Below are positions 1-9,695 of a stretch of DNA of 64,000 nt, one piece after another. The notes under the pieces are model-generated. The model was not told the origin of the DNA and did not search any database. It saw nothing but the letters and a program-made list of their open reading frames with translations. The number at the start of each line of letters is the position of its first letter. Within the stretch, counting starts at the first letter, position 1. Location of the stretch: positions 1-64,000 of the forward strand of contig JABDFZ010000002.1 in the NCBI GenBank assembly GCA_013286325.1. Reading direction: 5' to 3'. The stretch comes from Bacteroidota bacterium. GTDB lineage: Bacteria > Bacteroidota > Bacteroidia > Sphingobacteriales > Sphingobacteriaceae. A program made the translations under genes and the position numbers.

Positions 1-86
1 TGGTGCAGAAGGGTTATCAAGCTTCAAGTGTCCCATAAGCAGAAAAATATTGTTTGGTATAAACGTTGGATTTTAATTAAACAGAC

Positions 87-1607
87 ATGAAAAATATAAA
101 ATATATAAAAATAGTAGTTACCATGTGTATTGCAGTAATGCTGCTTAACGCATGTAAAAAAGTTGAGCCTTCCACAGCAATTGATGAACGCTCAGCATTA
201 ACTAATCCAGGTGATATTTACACCTCTACAATAGGCAATTATGCTGAATTAAGAGACCCTGACTATACCCGGAGTGGGCATTTCCTGATGGAATATCCAA
301 GTGATAACGTTGCACAGGGACAGCCATCGTCTGATGATCTTTCCAGATGCTATAGGTATGCTACACAGATCCCTACAGGTGCTCATGCTACCGCTTTTTG
401 GACAAAAGGATACCACATTATTTTTGCGGCCAATAAAATTATTGGAGCGATACCCGATAATGCAAGCGCTGATTTAAAGCTGTTAAAAGGCGAAAACCTA
501 TATATCCGCGCAATGGTTGATTTTAATTTAGTGCGCATTTTTGGCCGGCCTTATACTCAAGGGAATGGTAACAACCCCGGCGTTCCATTATTAACCGAAA
601 GCAGTACAGATCTTTCACCCGCCAGAAGCTCTGTAAAGGATGTTTACACAGCTGTTATTGCCGATCTTCTAAAGGCCGCAGACTTGATGACAATTCCGGC
701 TACTGCAAGCCCTAAAAGCGATATCTTTGCATCGAAAGAGGTTGCTCTTGCTCTACTGTCGCGTGTGTATTTATATATGAATGATAATGCAAACGCCATT
801 AAATACGCCAACCTGGTAATTAATTCTGGTCGTTATACATTACTACAGGGAAGTGCTTATCAGGGCTACTTTAGCGTTGCACCTGAAGGTAATACAGAAA
901 CTATATTTTGTATCAGGCATACAACAACACAGGATCAGGGCTTTAGCGCCATCGGTTCAATGTACTATAGCGGATTAGGACCTGATGGAACAAGCTCCTT
1001 GACCACCCCTGGTGGACAAGGAAATACCGGATGGGGTGAGGTTTATGCATCAAAAACTTATGTAGCCGATCTTGATAAAAATCCGGGCGATCTTCGTCAT
1101 AGCTTTATTGCTCCATATACCATTAATGGTGTTTTGCAGATGAATCAAAAGCTTACACCAAACACGCCAATGTACTATATCACCAAATACAGTTTCCAGG
1201 AAGGTATTGTAACATTAAGCTCTCCGGTTTACCTGCGTTTGGCCGAAATGTATCTGAACCGTGCCGAGGCTAATGCAAAACTGGGCAACAGCCAGGCAGC
1301 TATTGATGATGTTAATATTATCCGTACCCGCGCAGGGATCCCAACTCTTACCGTTGCAAGCGCAGGAGATGTGCTTGGAGCGGTGCTTGAAGAGCGTAGA
1401 TTGGAGTTTGCCTTTGAAGGCCAGCGTTCATACGATTTGTTCAGGAACAACCTGCCTTTGATAAGAGATTATCCGGGTACACATGCATTGAACAATGTGC
1501 CGACAACAAACATTATGCAAACTATTTTGCCTACCGATGCAAGGGTAATATTTTATATACCTCAAACAGAAATAGCCATTAATCCAAAGCTTACCCAAAA
1601 TCCATAA
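87..1607 (+). CDS. SusD/RagB-family outer-membrane glycan-binding lipoprotein
   Basis: This is the surface lipoprotein partner of a SusC-type TonB-dependent transporter; it binds oligosaccharides or other nutrients at the outer membrane. The 506-residue protein starts with a lipoprotein signal whose lipobox LNAC puts the lipid on Cys23. The N-terminal half is the TPR-like helical SusD core, and the C-terminal part carries the typical LEERRLEFAFEGQRSYDLFR segment. Its length fits the family. A susC gene would be expected just upstream, but only the last bases before this gene are in the window. A strong terminator follows. The substrate cannot be read from the sequence. The nearby rhamnose locus is suggestive, but the terminator and an unrelated gene lie in between. 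Confidence 0.93.
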   Translation: MKNIKYIKIVVTMCIAVMLLNACKKVEPSTAIDERSALTNPGDIYTSTIGNYAELRDPDYTRSGHFLMEYPSDNVAQGQPSSDDLSRCYRYATQIPTGAHATAFWTKGYHIIFAANKIIGAIPDNASADLKLLKGENLYIRAMVDFNLVRIFGRPYTQGNGNNPGVPLLTESSTDLSPARSSVKDVYTAVIADLLKAADLMTIPATASPKSDIFASKEVALALLSRVYLYMNDNANAIKYANLVINSGRYTLLQGSAYQGYFSVAPEGNTETIFCIRHTTTQDQGFSAIGSMYYSGLGPDGTSSLTTPGGQGNTGWGEVYASKTYVADLDKNPGDLRHSFIAPYTINGVLQMNQKLTPNTPMYYITKYSFQEGIVTLSSPVYLRLAEMYLNRAEANAKLGNSQAAIDDVNIIRTRAGIPTLTVASAGDVLGAVLEERRLEFAFEGQRSYDLFRNNLPLIRDYPGTHALNNVPTTNIMQTILPTDARVIFYIPQTEIAINPKLTQNP

Positions 1608-1627
1608 TATATAACAATTGTTTATCC

Positions 1628-1660
1628 AACCCGCCCCTATAGTTTAGGGGCGGGTTTTTT
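1628..1660 (+). terminator. Intrinsic terminator after susD
   Basis: A GC-rich stem (acccgcccct pairing with aggggcgggt) has a short loop and is followed directly by a T run. It lies about 20 nt after the susD stop and ends the susCD-type transcript. Confidence 0.9.
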
Positions 1661-1774
1661 ATTTGTACGGGGTTAGGCCATTTGTTGCTGCGATAGGTAA
1701 ATACAATTCATTTTTCAGGTCGCTGTATCAAATTAAATTGTTTAATTTTAATACCAATTTCAAACCAATCAAAC

Positions 1775-2221
1775 ATGAAACCAAGTCATTTCCGTACCTG
1801 TATATTAGTAGCCTTTTTATGTGCTTCAGTAATTCAGGCCAGGGCACAGTCAGCTTCTCATTCAGAAGAAACAGCAATTATTTCAGCCATGAAAAACTCT
1901 GAAAACGATTGGAATAACGGAAACCTTGACAATTTTATGAAGATGTATACTGATTCATCAACCATGATGATGCCAACCGGGCCGGTTGGATTAAGCGCTA
2001 TCTGGGCGCTTTACCAGGATCATTATTTTAATGGAAAAATGCCTAAACAAAAGTTGCATTACGATGAGCTTAAAGTAACATTCCTGGGTGCAAAGTATGC
2101 ATTGTTAACCGGGAAGTTCATTCTTACGGGTAATAACCTGCCAGAGCGTTCCGGCCGTTATTCGCTGGTGATGGTGCGCACCAAAAATGGCTGGAAAATT
2201 TTGCATGATCATTCAAGTTAA
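1775..2221 (+). CDS. Secreted DUF4440/SnoaL-like (NTF2-fold) protein
   Basis: This 148-residue protein has a signal peptide (hydrophobic stretch about 8-22, cleavage near QARAQ). The rest resembles the DUF4440/YybH group of the NTF2 fold: a helix with DWNNGNLDNFMKMYTDSS, strands around MMMPTGPVGL, and a C-terminal strand ending in GWKILHDHSS, the usual GWKI-H-H ending of this family. Members are small cone-shaped domains that bind ligands or act as stand-alone enzymes of mostly unknown function. It sits alone between the susD terminator and the convergent regulator gene. No catalytic residues can be assigned. Confidence 0.75.
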   Translation: MKPSHFRTCILVAFLCASVIQARAQSASHSEETAIISAMKNSENDWNNGNLDNFMKMYTDSSTMMMPTGPVGLSAIWALYQDHYFNGKMPKQKLHYDELKVTFLGAKYALLTGKFILTGNNLPERSGRYSLVMVRTKNGWKILHDHSS

Positions 2222-2231
2222 CTGGGAGCCA

Positions 2232-3257
2232 TTACAGCGAATTCCGATAAGTAACCTTAAAGGGTATAGCCAGGTGCTCCTTACTGTTTGTGAGCACCAT
2301 TTCGGCAGCTTTTTCTCCCATCAGTTTAAAGTCTGTCGAAATGGTAGTAATACCGTTTAGTATGATCTTTTTTAAAGGCGTTTCGTTATAACTTATCACG
2401 CCTATATCTTCACCGATCTTTAATTTATCACCTATAATTTTTTCTATCAGCTCAACAAGGTCATCTTCCATTAAATTAATATAGACAGTGCCAGGTTGAA
2501 GAGTTTCGTTTTTGAGGTGATGGATAATATCGTATTCAAAAGCATATTGTCCGCAAAAATTCAGGAACCCGGTCAGTATCTCTTTCGAGTAGTAACTATT
2601 TTCAGGGAAGATGATCTTTAGTGTGTTGTACCCGCTTAATTTTTCGAGTAGTTGCTCCAGGGCATAATAAATATCCTGCTCAAATTTTTCATATACTGCA
2701 CCAAAGTTTCCTGTTATTCCGTCGGGCAGTTTATCCATTAATATCAGCTTGTCCTTTGGTAGTTCATTAAGTACAGGGAAAGCGTTTTCGGCGTTTTCTA
2801 TAAAATGCGGAATGATAACCAGCTTTGAATAATGATCGGTATTATTGGCGAGCAGTTTTTTAAAAACATTAAAGTTATTGTTATAGATATAAAAATCGAT
2901 AGCAGCATTACTACCCAGCGTTTCGGCAAAAGCATCATAAATGATCTTTTTATGGCTGCTCAGCTTGTTAAATAATAACAACACTTTTATTGGCTGATTG
3001 AAAGAAGTATTCGATATAAAATAGCCCTTGCCGGCTATTGACTTGATAACATTATATCTCCTTAACTCCTTATATGCGCGCTCAATAGTATTACGAGAAA
3101 CCTCGAAGGCAATGCTAAGATCATTTATTGATGGCAGGATATCATCCTTTTCAATTTTTTGGTCCTCAATTCCGCGTAAAATAGAATTGCTTATCTGCAG
3201 GTACTTAGGGGTGATGGAGTATTCATCAATATGAATGATCTTTAAATAGTTTTTCAT
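2232..3257 (-). CDS. GntR-type HTH regulator with LacI/PBP-like sensor domain, probable rhamnose regulator
   Basis: Residues 1-75 form a GntR winged helix: YLQISNSILRGIEDQKI followed by the recognition region FEVSRNTIERAYKEL and the wing GKGYFIS. The remainder, to residue 341, looks like a periplasmic-binding-protein/LacI sugar-sensing domain (repeat of Rossmann-like blocks, ending GEKAAEMVLTNSKEHLAIPFKVTYRNSL). This combination is common among Bacteroidota regulators of sugar catabolism. The gene is divergent from the GH78/rhaT/rhaEW genes across about 210 nt, so it probably controls them with rhamnose or a derivative as effector. That link is inferred from gene order only. Confidence 0.85.
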   Translation of the reverse strand: MKNYLKIIHIDEYSITPKYLQISNSILRGIEDQKIEKDDILPSINDLSIAFEVSRNTIERAYKELRRYNVIKSIAGKGYFISNTSFNQPIKVLLLFNKLSSHKKIIYDAFAETLGSNAAIDFYIYNNNFNVFKKLLANNTDHYSKLVIIPHFIENAENAFPVLNELPKDKLILMDKLPDGITGNFGAVYEKFEQDIYYALEQLLEKLSGYNTLKIIFPENSYYSKEILTGFLNFCGQYAFEYDIIHHLKNETLQPGTVYINLMEDDLVELIEKIIGDKLKIGEDIGVISYNETPLKKIILNGITTISTDFKLMGEKAAEMVLTNSKEHLAIPFKVTYRNSL

Positions 3258-3314
3258 CAGGCTAAAACCGGCTTTTGCTTTAAAAAGTAAAGCTAAATAA
3301 ATTGAAACTATTTC

Positions 3315-3371
3315 CCCTACCCTCTTTGCGGACAGAAGTGAGTTGACAAGCGTAGCGAAGTTGGGCTGAGT
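3315..3371 (+). repeat. Diverged copy of the ~60-nt palindromic repeat (family A)
   Basis: The stretch from ctaccctcttt through gacaagcgtagcgaag to gggctgagtt matches, with several changes, the better conserved copies near 18.46, 52.05 and 63.39 kb. It occupies the divergent promoter region between the GntR regulator and the rhamnosidase gene. Confidence 0.65.
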
Positions 3372-3468
3372 TTAGGAAAATGTTACATCATAAGACAGTA
3401 CAGGATGGTTAACTAAAAGCATTTTCCTTAACTTGCCTATACAATTAAATACAACCTAATTACCAGAG

Positions 3469-6186
3469 ATGAGAAAGCTTATTATTTTGCTTACTGCCCT
3501 AACCATCGGAACAGCCTGTTTAGCGCAGGTAAAAGTTCAGTATTTACTTACCGAAAACAAAGTCGACCCTAATAGCATAGATGCAATTAACCCGAGGTTT
3601 AGCTGGCAAATAAATGCGGGCGACAAACGGGATGTGATGCAAACAGCTTACGAAATAAAGGCAAGCGCAGCAAAAGATAAGCGCGAAGTTTGGAAAACCG
3701 GAAAGGTAATGTCCGATCAATCAATGTACATAACTTACAAGGGCGCTCCACTGGTATCAGGACAAAAATATACATGGCAGGTAAGGATTTGGGACAACGC
3801 CGGCAAAGCCTCCGCCTGGAGCGAACCGGCTACCTGGCAAATGGGACTGCTTACCCCAGCCGACTGGAAAGCCAAATGGATAACCCCAGGTTTTAAGGAA
3901 GATTCGGTAAACCGCCCAAGCCCATTATTTCGCAAAGGGTTTTCGCTAACAAAGAAAGTAAGATCAGCAATGGCCTATATTACCGCACATGGCTTATATG
4001 AGGCACAGATAAATGGCCATCGTATTGGCGATGCCTATTTAACCCCCGGATGGACCAGTTATAACAAACGCCTGGAATATCAGGTTTACGACGTTACCAG
4101 TTTATTACAGCCTGGCCAAAATGCAGTAGGCGCTATGCTTGGCAATGGCTGGTACAGGGGATATTTTGGTTACGACCCTAAGCCGAATCTATATGGAAAA
4201 GATATTGCCTTGTTATTCCAATTGGAGGTTACCTATACCGATGGAAGTACTGACACTATCATCTCCGACGATAGCTGGAAATCATCAACAGGACCGGTGA
4301 GGTTTGCGGAGATTTATTATGGTGCAACCATTGATAACCGGATGCAGCAAAAAAACTGGTCGACTGTGAGTTTTGATGATAAAGGCTGGTCGGGCGTAAC
4401 AGTGAAGGATTTTTCGAAAGATGTTTTGATCGCTACCTATAATGAACCCGTAAGGAAACACGAAACCTTTAAACCGGTTAAGATATTTAAGACACCAAAA
4501 GGCGAACAGGTAATTGATTTTGGGCAAAACCTGGTTGGCTGGGTACAAATGAAGGTTAAAGGCCATGCTGGCGACACCATAAAGATTTCGCATGCAGAGG
4601 TTATTGACAAGATCGGCAATTTTTATACTGAGAACCTGCGTACAGCAAGATCGCAGGATATTTATATTCTTAAAGGCGGCGAAGAAGAAACTTTTGAACC
4701 ACAGTTCACCTGGCAGGGTTTCAGATTTATAAAAGTTGAAGGTTATCCCGGCGATCTGAAACCTGAAAACTTTACAGCTATTGCACTTTATTCGGATATG
4801 AAGCCTGCAGGTAATTTTTCCTGCTCAAATGCGTCCATTAATCAACTACAGCACAATATACAATGGGGGCAAAAGGGTAATTTTTTAGATGTACCTACCG
4901 ATTGCCCGCAGCGGGATGAACGCCTTGGCTGGACTGGCGATGCGCAGGCATTTTCGCGCACGGCAACTTTTAATATGAACGTGCATAACTTTTTTACCAA
5001 ATGGCTTAAAGATGTTGCTGCTGATCAATATTCAAGCGGGAGCATACCTTTTGTAATACCCAATGTATTAAGAGCAGGTAACTACGAAATGGGAGGAAGT
5101 ACAGGATGGGCCGATGTTGCTACCATTATTCCCTGGAATATGTACCTGGCCTATGGTGATAAACAGATACTGGAGAACCAGTATAATAGCATGAAGGCTT
5201 GGGTAAAATACATGCAGGATAAAAGTAAAAATGACCTGTGGAACACCGGGAACCACTTTGGCGACTGGCTTTTTTACAGCGTAAATGATGATACAGATGG
5301 TAGCTCGGCCATTACCAGCAAATATTTAATAGCACAATGCTTTTATGCACATTCAACCCAGCTGGTTATTAACGCAGCTAAGGTTTTAGGTAAAAAGGAT
5401 GATGAGGCTTATTATACAGATCTGCTTGCAAAGGTGAAAAAGGCTTACATCAATGAATATGTAACACCGAACGGGCTGATCTCGTCCGATACGCAAACCG
5501 CTTATGTGCTGGCACTGGAGTTTGATATGCTGCCCGAAAATTTAAGGCAGCAGGCCGCCGACAGGCTGGTTAGTAATATCCGCAGATACGATAATCACTT
5601 AACAACGGGCTTTTTAGGTACGCCCTACCTGTGCCGTGTGCTGAGCCGTTTTGGGCATGCCGATGTGGCTTACAGGTTATTATTGCAGGATACTTATCCA
5701 TCATGGCTATATCCTGTAAAAATGGGTGCAACCACTATTTGGGAAAGATGGGACGGTATCCGTCCTGACGGAACATTCGAAGCGCCATCAATGAACTCTT
5801 ATAATCACTATGCCTACGGTGCAATTGGTGATTGGATGTACCGTGTTATTGCAGGCATTGATACCAAAGAGGATGCCCCTGGTTATAAACAAATAATAAT
5901 AAAACCAACTATCGGTGGGAACCTGCAAAACGCATCAGCTGATTATGAGACCAATTATGGAAAAGTAAGCTCGCATTGGAAACTGGATGGCACTAACCTG
6001 TTGCTCGATGTGGAGATTCCGGCAAATACAACGGCAACCATTTATATCCCCGGCAGTAGCGCCATTTTAGAGAGCGGTAAGCCAATTTCATCTGAACCGG
6101 AGATAAAACCTGGCGACGCTATTGCTGGATATACAGTGGTTAATGTTGGTTCAGGTGTTTATCATTTTAGTACTATAAAACCATAA
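3469..6186 (+). CDS. Alpha-L-rhamnosidase, GH78
   Basis: This secreted enzyme releases terminal L-rhamnose from glycans or glycosides. A signal peptide (residues 1-19, ending CLAQ) is followed by an N-terminal beta domain (about 20-130) and the rhamnosidase N domain (about 165-330, with YITAHGLYEAQINGHRIGD). The (alpha/alpha)6 catalytic barrel carries the GH78 signature DCPQRDERLGWTGDAQAF near residue 485 and the late motif TIWERWDG near 760. A C-terminal beta-sandwich domain completes it. The 905 residues are normal for the family. rhaT and rhaEW follow on the same strand, so released rhamnose can be imported and catabolised by the same locus. Exact linkage specificity is unknown. Confidence 0.96.
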   Translation: MRKLIILLTALTIGTACLAQVKVQYLLTENKVDPNSIDAINPRFSWQINAGDKRDVMQTAYEIKASAAKDKREVWKTGKVMSDQSMYITYKGAPLVSGQKYTWQVRIWDNAGKASAWSEPATWQMGLLTPADWKAKWITPGFKEDSVNRPSPLFRKGFSLTKKVRSAMAYITAHGLYEAQINGHRIGDAYLTPGWTSYNKRLEYQVYDVTSLLQPGQNAVGAMLGNGWYRGYFGYDPKPNLYGKDIALLFQLEVTYTDGSTDTIISDDSWKSSTGPVRFAEIYYGATIDNRMQQKNWSTVSFDDKGWSGVTVKDFSKDVLIATYNEPVRKHETFKPVKIFKTPKGEQVIDFGQNLVGWVQMKVKGHAGDTIKISHAEVIDKIGNFYTENLRTARSQDIYILKGGEEETFEPQFTWQGFRFIKVEGYPGDLKPENFTAIALYSDMKPAGNFSCSNASINQLQHNIQWGQKGNFLDVPTDCPQRDERLGWTGDAQAFSRTATFNMNVHNFFTKWLKDVAADQYSSGSIPFVIPNVLRAGNYEMGGSTGWADVATIIPWNMYLAYGDKQILENQYNSMKAWVKYMQDKSKNDLWNTGNHFGDWLFYSVNDDTDGSSAITSKYLIAQCFYAHSTQLVINAAKVLGKKDDEAYYTDLLAKVKKAYINEYVTPNGLISSDTQTAYVLALEFDMLPENLRQQAADRLVSNIRRYDNHLTTGFLGTPYLCRVLSRFGHADVAYRLLLQDTYPSWLYPVKMGATTIWERWDGIRPDGTFEAPSMNSYNHYAYGAIGDWMYRVIAGIDTKEDAPGYKQIIIKPTIGGNLQNASADYETNYGKVSSHWKLDGTNLLLDVEIPANTTATIYIPGSSAILESGKPISSEPEIKPGDAIAGYTVVNVGSGVYHFSTIKP

Positions 6187-6196
6187 ACATCCATTT

Positions 6197-6232
6197 TGTC
6201 ATTGCGAGGAACGAAGCAATCTCGTCGCTACT
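6197..6232 (+). repeat. Partial palindromic repeat, family tgtcattgcgagg
   Basis: tgtcattgcgaggaacgaag and the following caatctcgtcgc match one arm of the complete inverted-repeat element at 13.1 kb. Only the left arm is present here, between the rhamnosidase and rhaT genes. Confidence 0.7.
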
Positions 6233-6277
6233 TAACGAATAGAAAGATGACGGACATACATATTTAATCAACCAACA

Positions 6278-7357
6278 ATGGGCACAATATTTGGCGTTTT
6301 TTTTCACTTCCTGGGGGGCTTTGCCTCGGGCAGCTTTTATATTCCGTATAAAAAAGTAAAAGGCTGGGCCTGGGAAAGCTTCTGGATAGTTGGGGGGATA
6401 TTTTCGTGGCTTATTGTGCCGCCGCTGGCTGCCTGGCTTACCATCCCGGGTTTTGCGGAGATCATCAAAAGCACAGGTATTGATGTTATCGGGTGGACAT
6501 ATCTGATGGGGCTTTTGTGGGGGATCGGCGGTTTAACATACGGCCTTGGGGTAAGGTACCTGGGGGTATCATTAGGCAGCACAATCATACTGGGGCTTTG
6601 CGCAGTTTTTGGTTCGCTGGTTCCATCGGTATATTATAAATTTTTCCCGAAGGCTGGTAAAGATACTATAACCACGCTCATCAATGCGCATTGGGGGCAA
6701 ATGGTATTGCTGGGTATATTCATTTGCGTTATCGGCATAATTATATGCGGCAAGGCAGGCACAATGAAAGAAAAAGACCTCGCCAAAAACTCATCAGCAA
6801 AAGAAGAAAATAAAGACTATCGCTTTGGGCTTGGCATTTTTGTGGCTATTGTATCGGGTATTTTAAGTGCCTGTTTCAACTTTGGTTTGGAAGCCGGCAA
6901 ATCAATGGCCGATACGGCCAATACCATTTGGGTAGCCGCACATCCAGCACAGGGAAATTTTCTGTTCAGGAATAACGTGGTCTATATTGTAGTGTTATGG
7001 GGCGGCCTTACCACTAATTTTATATGGTGCATGATACTGAATGCCCGTAATAAAACATTTAGCAATTATACCGACGCTAAAACCCCGTTGCTCAAAAACT
7101 ACCTGTTTTCGGCATTGGCCGGCACAACCTGGTTTTTGCAGTTCTTTTTTTATGGAATGGGAGAAAGCAGGCTCGGTAACGGAGCAAGCTCATGGATTTT
7201 GCATATGGCCTTTATTATACTGATAGCCAACGTTTGGGGGCTGATTTTAAAGGAATGGAAGGGTGTAAGTAAAAAAGCATTTACGACAGTTATTTTAGGG
7301 ATAGCTGTAATTATTTTATCAGTTATTGTAGTTGGCTACGGTAACGCTATTAAGTAG
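6278..7357 (+). CDS. rhaT: L-rhamnose/proton symporter RhaT
   Basis: This inner-membrane protein imports L-rhamnose with protons. The 359 residues contain about ten hydrophobic segments of the drug/metabolite transporter type. Its N-terminus is the RhaT-typical FHFLGGFASGSFYIPYKKVKGW, and GVSLGSTIILGLCAVFGSLVP is also characteristic. It lies between the GH78 rhamnosidase and the rhamnulose-phosphate aldolase fusion gene, so the role is supported by context as well as sequence. Rhamnose isomerase and rhamnulokinase, which must act between uptake and the aldolase, are not in this window. Confidence 0.95.
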   Translation: MGTIFGVFFHFLGGFASGSFYIPYKKVKGWAWESFWIVGGIFSWLIVPPLAAWLTIPGFAEIIKSTGIDVIGWTYLMGLLWGIGGLTYGLGVRYLGVSLGSTIILGLCAVFGSLVPSVYYKFFPKAGKDTITTLINAHWGQMVLLGIFICVIGIIICGKAGTMKEKDLAKNSSAKEENKDYRFGLGIFVAIVSGILSACFNFGLEAGKSMADTANTIWVAAHPAQGNFLFRNNVVYIVVLWGGLTTNFIWCMILNARNKTFSNYTDAKTPLLKNYLFSALAGTTWFLQFFFYGMGESRLGNGASSWILHMAFIILIANVWGLILKEWKGVSKKAFTTVILGIAVIILSVIVVGYGNAIK

Positions 7358-7415
7358 AGGGGGGAGTTGGGAGCCATGACGTTCTTTGCTCTTTCTGTTA
7401 ATAAACATTAAAAAC

Positions 7416-9536
7416 ATGTCTGTCAGAAAAACAAATTTTAAGTATGTAAGCTATTTATGGGACGATGCCAAAGCCGCTGAGCTTGCTGGCGATGAAGTAG
7501 CTTTACTTATTTACCGCTCAAATCTTTTAGGGGCCGATCTGCGCCTCACAAATTATGGTGGTGGCAATACATCGTGCAAGGTTACGGCCAAAGACCCTTT
7601 AACAGGTGAAGATACCGAAGTAATGTGGGTAAAAGGATCGGGCGGCGACCTTGGGACGTTAAAAAAAAGCGGACTGGCAGTCTTGTATGTTAACCGCTTG
7701 CGCAGCCTTACCAATGTTTATCGCGGTATTGAGCACGAGGATGAAATGGTTGAGCTATTTAATCACTGCATTTTCGATCTTAGCTCAAAGGCGCCATCAA
7801 TAGATACCCCGCTACATGGCTTTTTACCTTTCAAGCATATCGACCACCTGCACCCCGATGCTGCAATTGCTATCGCGGCAGCAAAAGATGGTAAAAAAAT
7901 AACCCGGGAGCTTTTTAAAGGTACAATCGGCTGGGTTGAATGGCAGCGGCCCGGCTTTGATCTGGGATTGAAGTTAAAGCAATGCCTCGACGAAAATCCC
8001 GGCATAAGAGGAATAATGCTTGGTTCGCATGGTTTATTTACCTGGGGCGATACCGCGTATGAAAGTTATATGAACACCCTTGAGGTAATTGAGCAAAGCG
8101 CTGAATACCTGGAGCAGAGCTATGGCAAAAAGAGCCTGGTATTTGGCGGGAGTAAAGTTATTAGCCCAAATGAAGAAATCCGCAGAAAACAGGCCATTGC
8201 AATAGCTCCTGTTCTTAGAGGTTTTTGCTCGGGAAACGTCAGGATGGTTGGTCATTTTACAGATGACAGCAGGGTACTTGAATTTATCAATTCAAATGAT
8301 TTAGACAGATTAGCTCCAATGGGTACCAGCTGCCCGGATCATTTTTTGCGGACAAAGATAAGCCCGTTGGTATTAGCCCTTGCGCCTGAAGAAGATCTGG
8401 GCGATACCCAATCTATAAAAAATAAGCTTGCACCGGCTTTTGAGGCTTATCGTAAAATGTATGCAGCGTATTACGAAAGCTGCAAGCACCCGAACAGCCC
8501 GGCCATGCGTGATGCCAACCCGGTAGTTGTTTTGTACCCGGGTATAGGGATGTTCACCTTCGCAAAAGATAAACAAACTGCACGCGTAGCCGCCGAGTTT
8601 TACATTAACGCCATTAATGTAATGAAAGGCGCCGAAGCAATATCTGAGTATACTTCCCTGCCACGGCAGGAAGCATTTAATATTGAGTATTGGCTGCTGG
8701 AAGAAGCAAAATTGCAGCGCATGCCAAAACCCAAAGCACTTTCGGGCCGTATTGCGCTTGTTACAGGCAGCGCCGGGGGCATAGGAAAAGCTATAGCCAA
8801 AAAGTTTGCCGATGAAGGCGCTTGTGTAGTTATAAATGACAATGACGCCACCCGACTGGCACATGCCGCAGATGAGTTTTTGAAACAATACGGTAAGGAT
8901 GTTTACACTTCGGCATTGCTGGATGTAACCGATAAAGCGGCTATAAATAAAGCATTTGAAGCCGCAGTTTTAGCTTTTGGCGGTGTAGACCTCATTGTGA
9001 ATTGTGCTGGCCTATCTATCTCCAAACCAATTGAAGATCACACCGAAAAGGACTGGGACTTGCTTTATGATGTGTTGGTAAAGGGCCAGTTTTTGGTTAC
9101 ACAGGCCGGGGTTGAAATTATGCGGAAGCAGGACTCAGGCGGCGATGTATTAAATATTGTAAGCAAAAACGCATTGGTATCGGGGCCTAATAATGCAGGC
9201 TATGGTTCGGCAAAGGCCGCTCAGCTACACCTAAGCCGCCTGAACGCAGCCGAATTAGGTAAAGACAACATCCGTGTAAACGTAGTTAATCCTGATGCTG
9301 TAATAGCCGACAGTAAAATATGGGAAGGCGATTGGGCGGCAGGCCGTGCAAAAGCTTATGGGGTAACCGTAGAAGAATTACCTGCCTACTATGCTAAAAG
9401 AACATTGCTGAATGAGATCATCCTCCCTGAAGATATCGCTAACGCATGCTTTGTTTTTGTTGGCGGCTTGCTCAATAAATCAACAGGTAATGTTTTGAAT
9501 GTAGATGGCGGGGTTGCAATGGCATTTGTGCGGTAG
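7416..9536 (+). CDS. rhaEW: Bifunctional rhamnulose-1-phosphate aldolase / lactaldehyde dehydrogenase (RhaEW type)
   Basis: This is a two-domain enzyme of L-rhamnose breakdown. The N-terminal class II aldolase/adducin domain (about 10-260, with YGGGNTSCK, the metal-site segment TPLHGFLPFKHIDHLHPDA and the later MLGSHGLFTWG) would cleave rhamnulose-1-phosphate to DHAP and lactaldehyde. The C-terminal short-chain dehydrogenase (from about 440, nucleotide motif TGSAGGIGK, catalytic YGSAK) would oxidise or reduce the lactaldehyde. I chose the ATG at 7416 (MSVRKTNFKYVS), giving 706 residues; the track start is an upstream TTG with a poor leader. It is the last gene of the rhamnose cluster and is followed by a terminator. 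Confidence 0.95.
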   Translation: MSVRKTNFKYVSYLWDDAKAAELAGDEVALLIYRSNLLGADLRLTNYGGGNTSCKVTAKDPLTGEDTEVMWVKGSGGDLGTLKKSGLAVLYVNRLRSLTNVYRGIEHEDEMVELFNHCIFDLSSKAPSIDTPLHGFLPFKHIDHLHPDAAIAIAAAKDGKKITRELFKGTIGWVEWQRPGFDLGLKLKQCLDENPGIRGIMLGSHGLFTWGDTAYESYMNTLEVIEQSAEYLEQSYGKKSLVFGGSKVISPNEEIRRKQAIAIAPVLRGFCSGNVRMVGHFTDDSRVLEFINSNDLDRLAPMGTSCPDHFLRTKISPLVLALAPEEDLGDTQSIKNKLAPAFEAYRKMYAAYYESCKHPNSPAMRDANPVVVLYPGIGMFTFAKDKQTARVAAEFYINAINVMKGAEAISEYTSLPRQEAFNIEYWLLEEAKLQRMPKPKALSGRIALVTGSAGGIGKAIAKKFADEGACVVINDNDATRLAHAADEFLKQYGKDVYTSALLDVTDKAAINKAFEAAVLAFGGVDLIVNCAGLSISKPIEDHTEKDWDLLYDVLVKGQFLVTQAGVEIMRKQDSGGDVLNIVSKNALVSGPNNAGYGSAKAAQLHLSRLNAAELGKDNIRVNVVNPDAVIADSKIWEGDWAAGRAKAYGVTVEELPAYYAKRTLLNEIILPEDIANACFVFVGGLLNKSTGNVLNVDGGVAMAFVR

Positions 9537-9646
9537 CGTCGCGTCACCTATGAATTAATGTTAGCCAGTAGTATTTATACAAAAAGTGTAAACCATGTTT
9601 TTTTCAAAAAAAGCAATTCAAGAAATTGATTAACAGATACTTATAT

Positions 9647-9695
9647 GTGGGTTTACATTGAAAAGTGTAAACCCAATGTAAACCCACTTTTTTTT
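9647..9695 (+). terminator. Strong intrinsic terminator after rhaEW
   Basis: A perfect 14-bp stem (gtgggtttacattg / caatgtaaacccac) with a 13-nt loop is followed by eight T residues. It ends the rhamnose transcript about 110 nt after the rhaEW stop. The loop and the sequence upstream also contain gtgtaaacc copies. Confidence 0.9.

Noticed and set aside
1-38. Possible C-terminal tail of a SusC gene (frame 3, ending QKGYQASSVP then TAA)
   Set aside because: The position is right for susC, but the tail lacks the aromatic-ended last beta strand typical of TonB-dependent transporters, and only a dozen codons are visible.
8373-8888. 171-residue minus-strand ORF inside rhaEW
   Set aside because: It lies fully within a confident enzyme gene and has no domain-like pattern.
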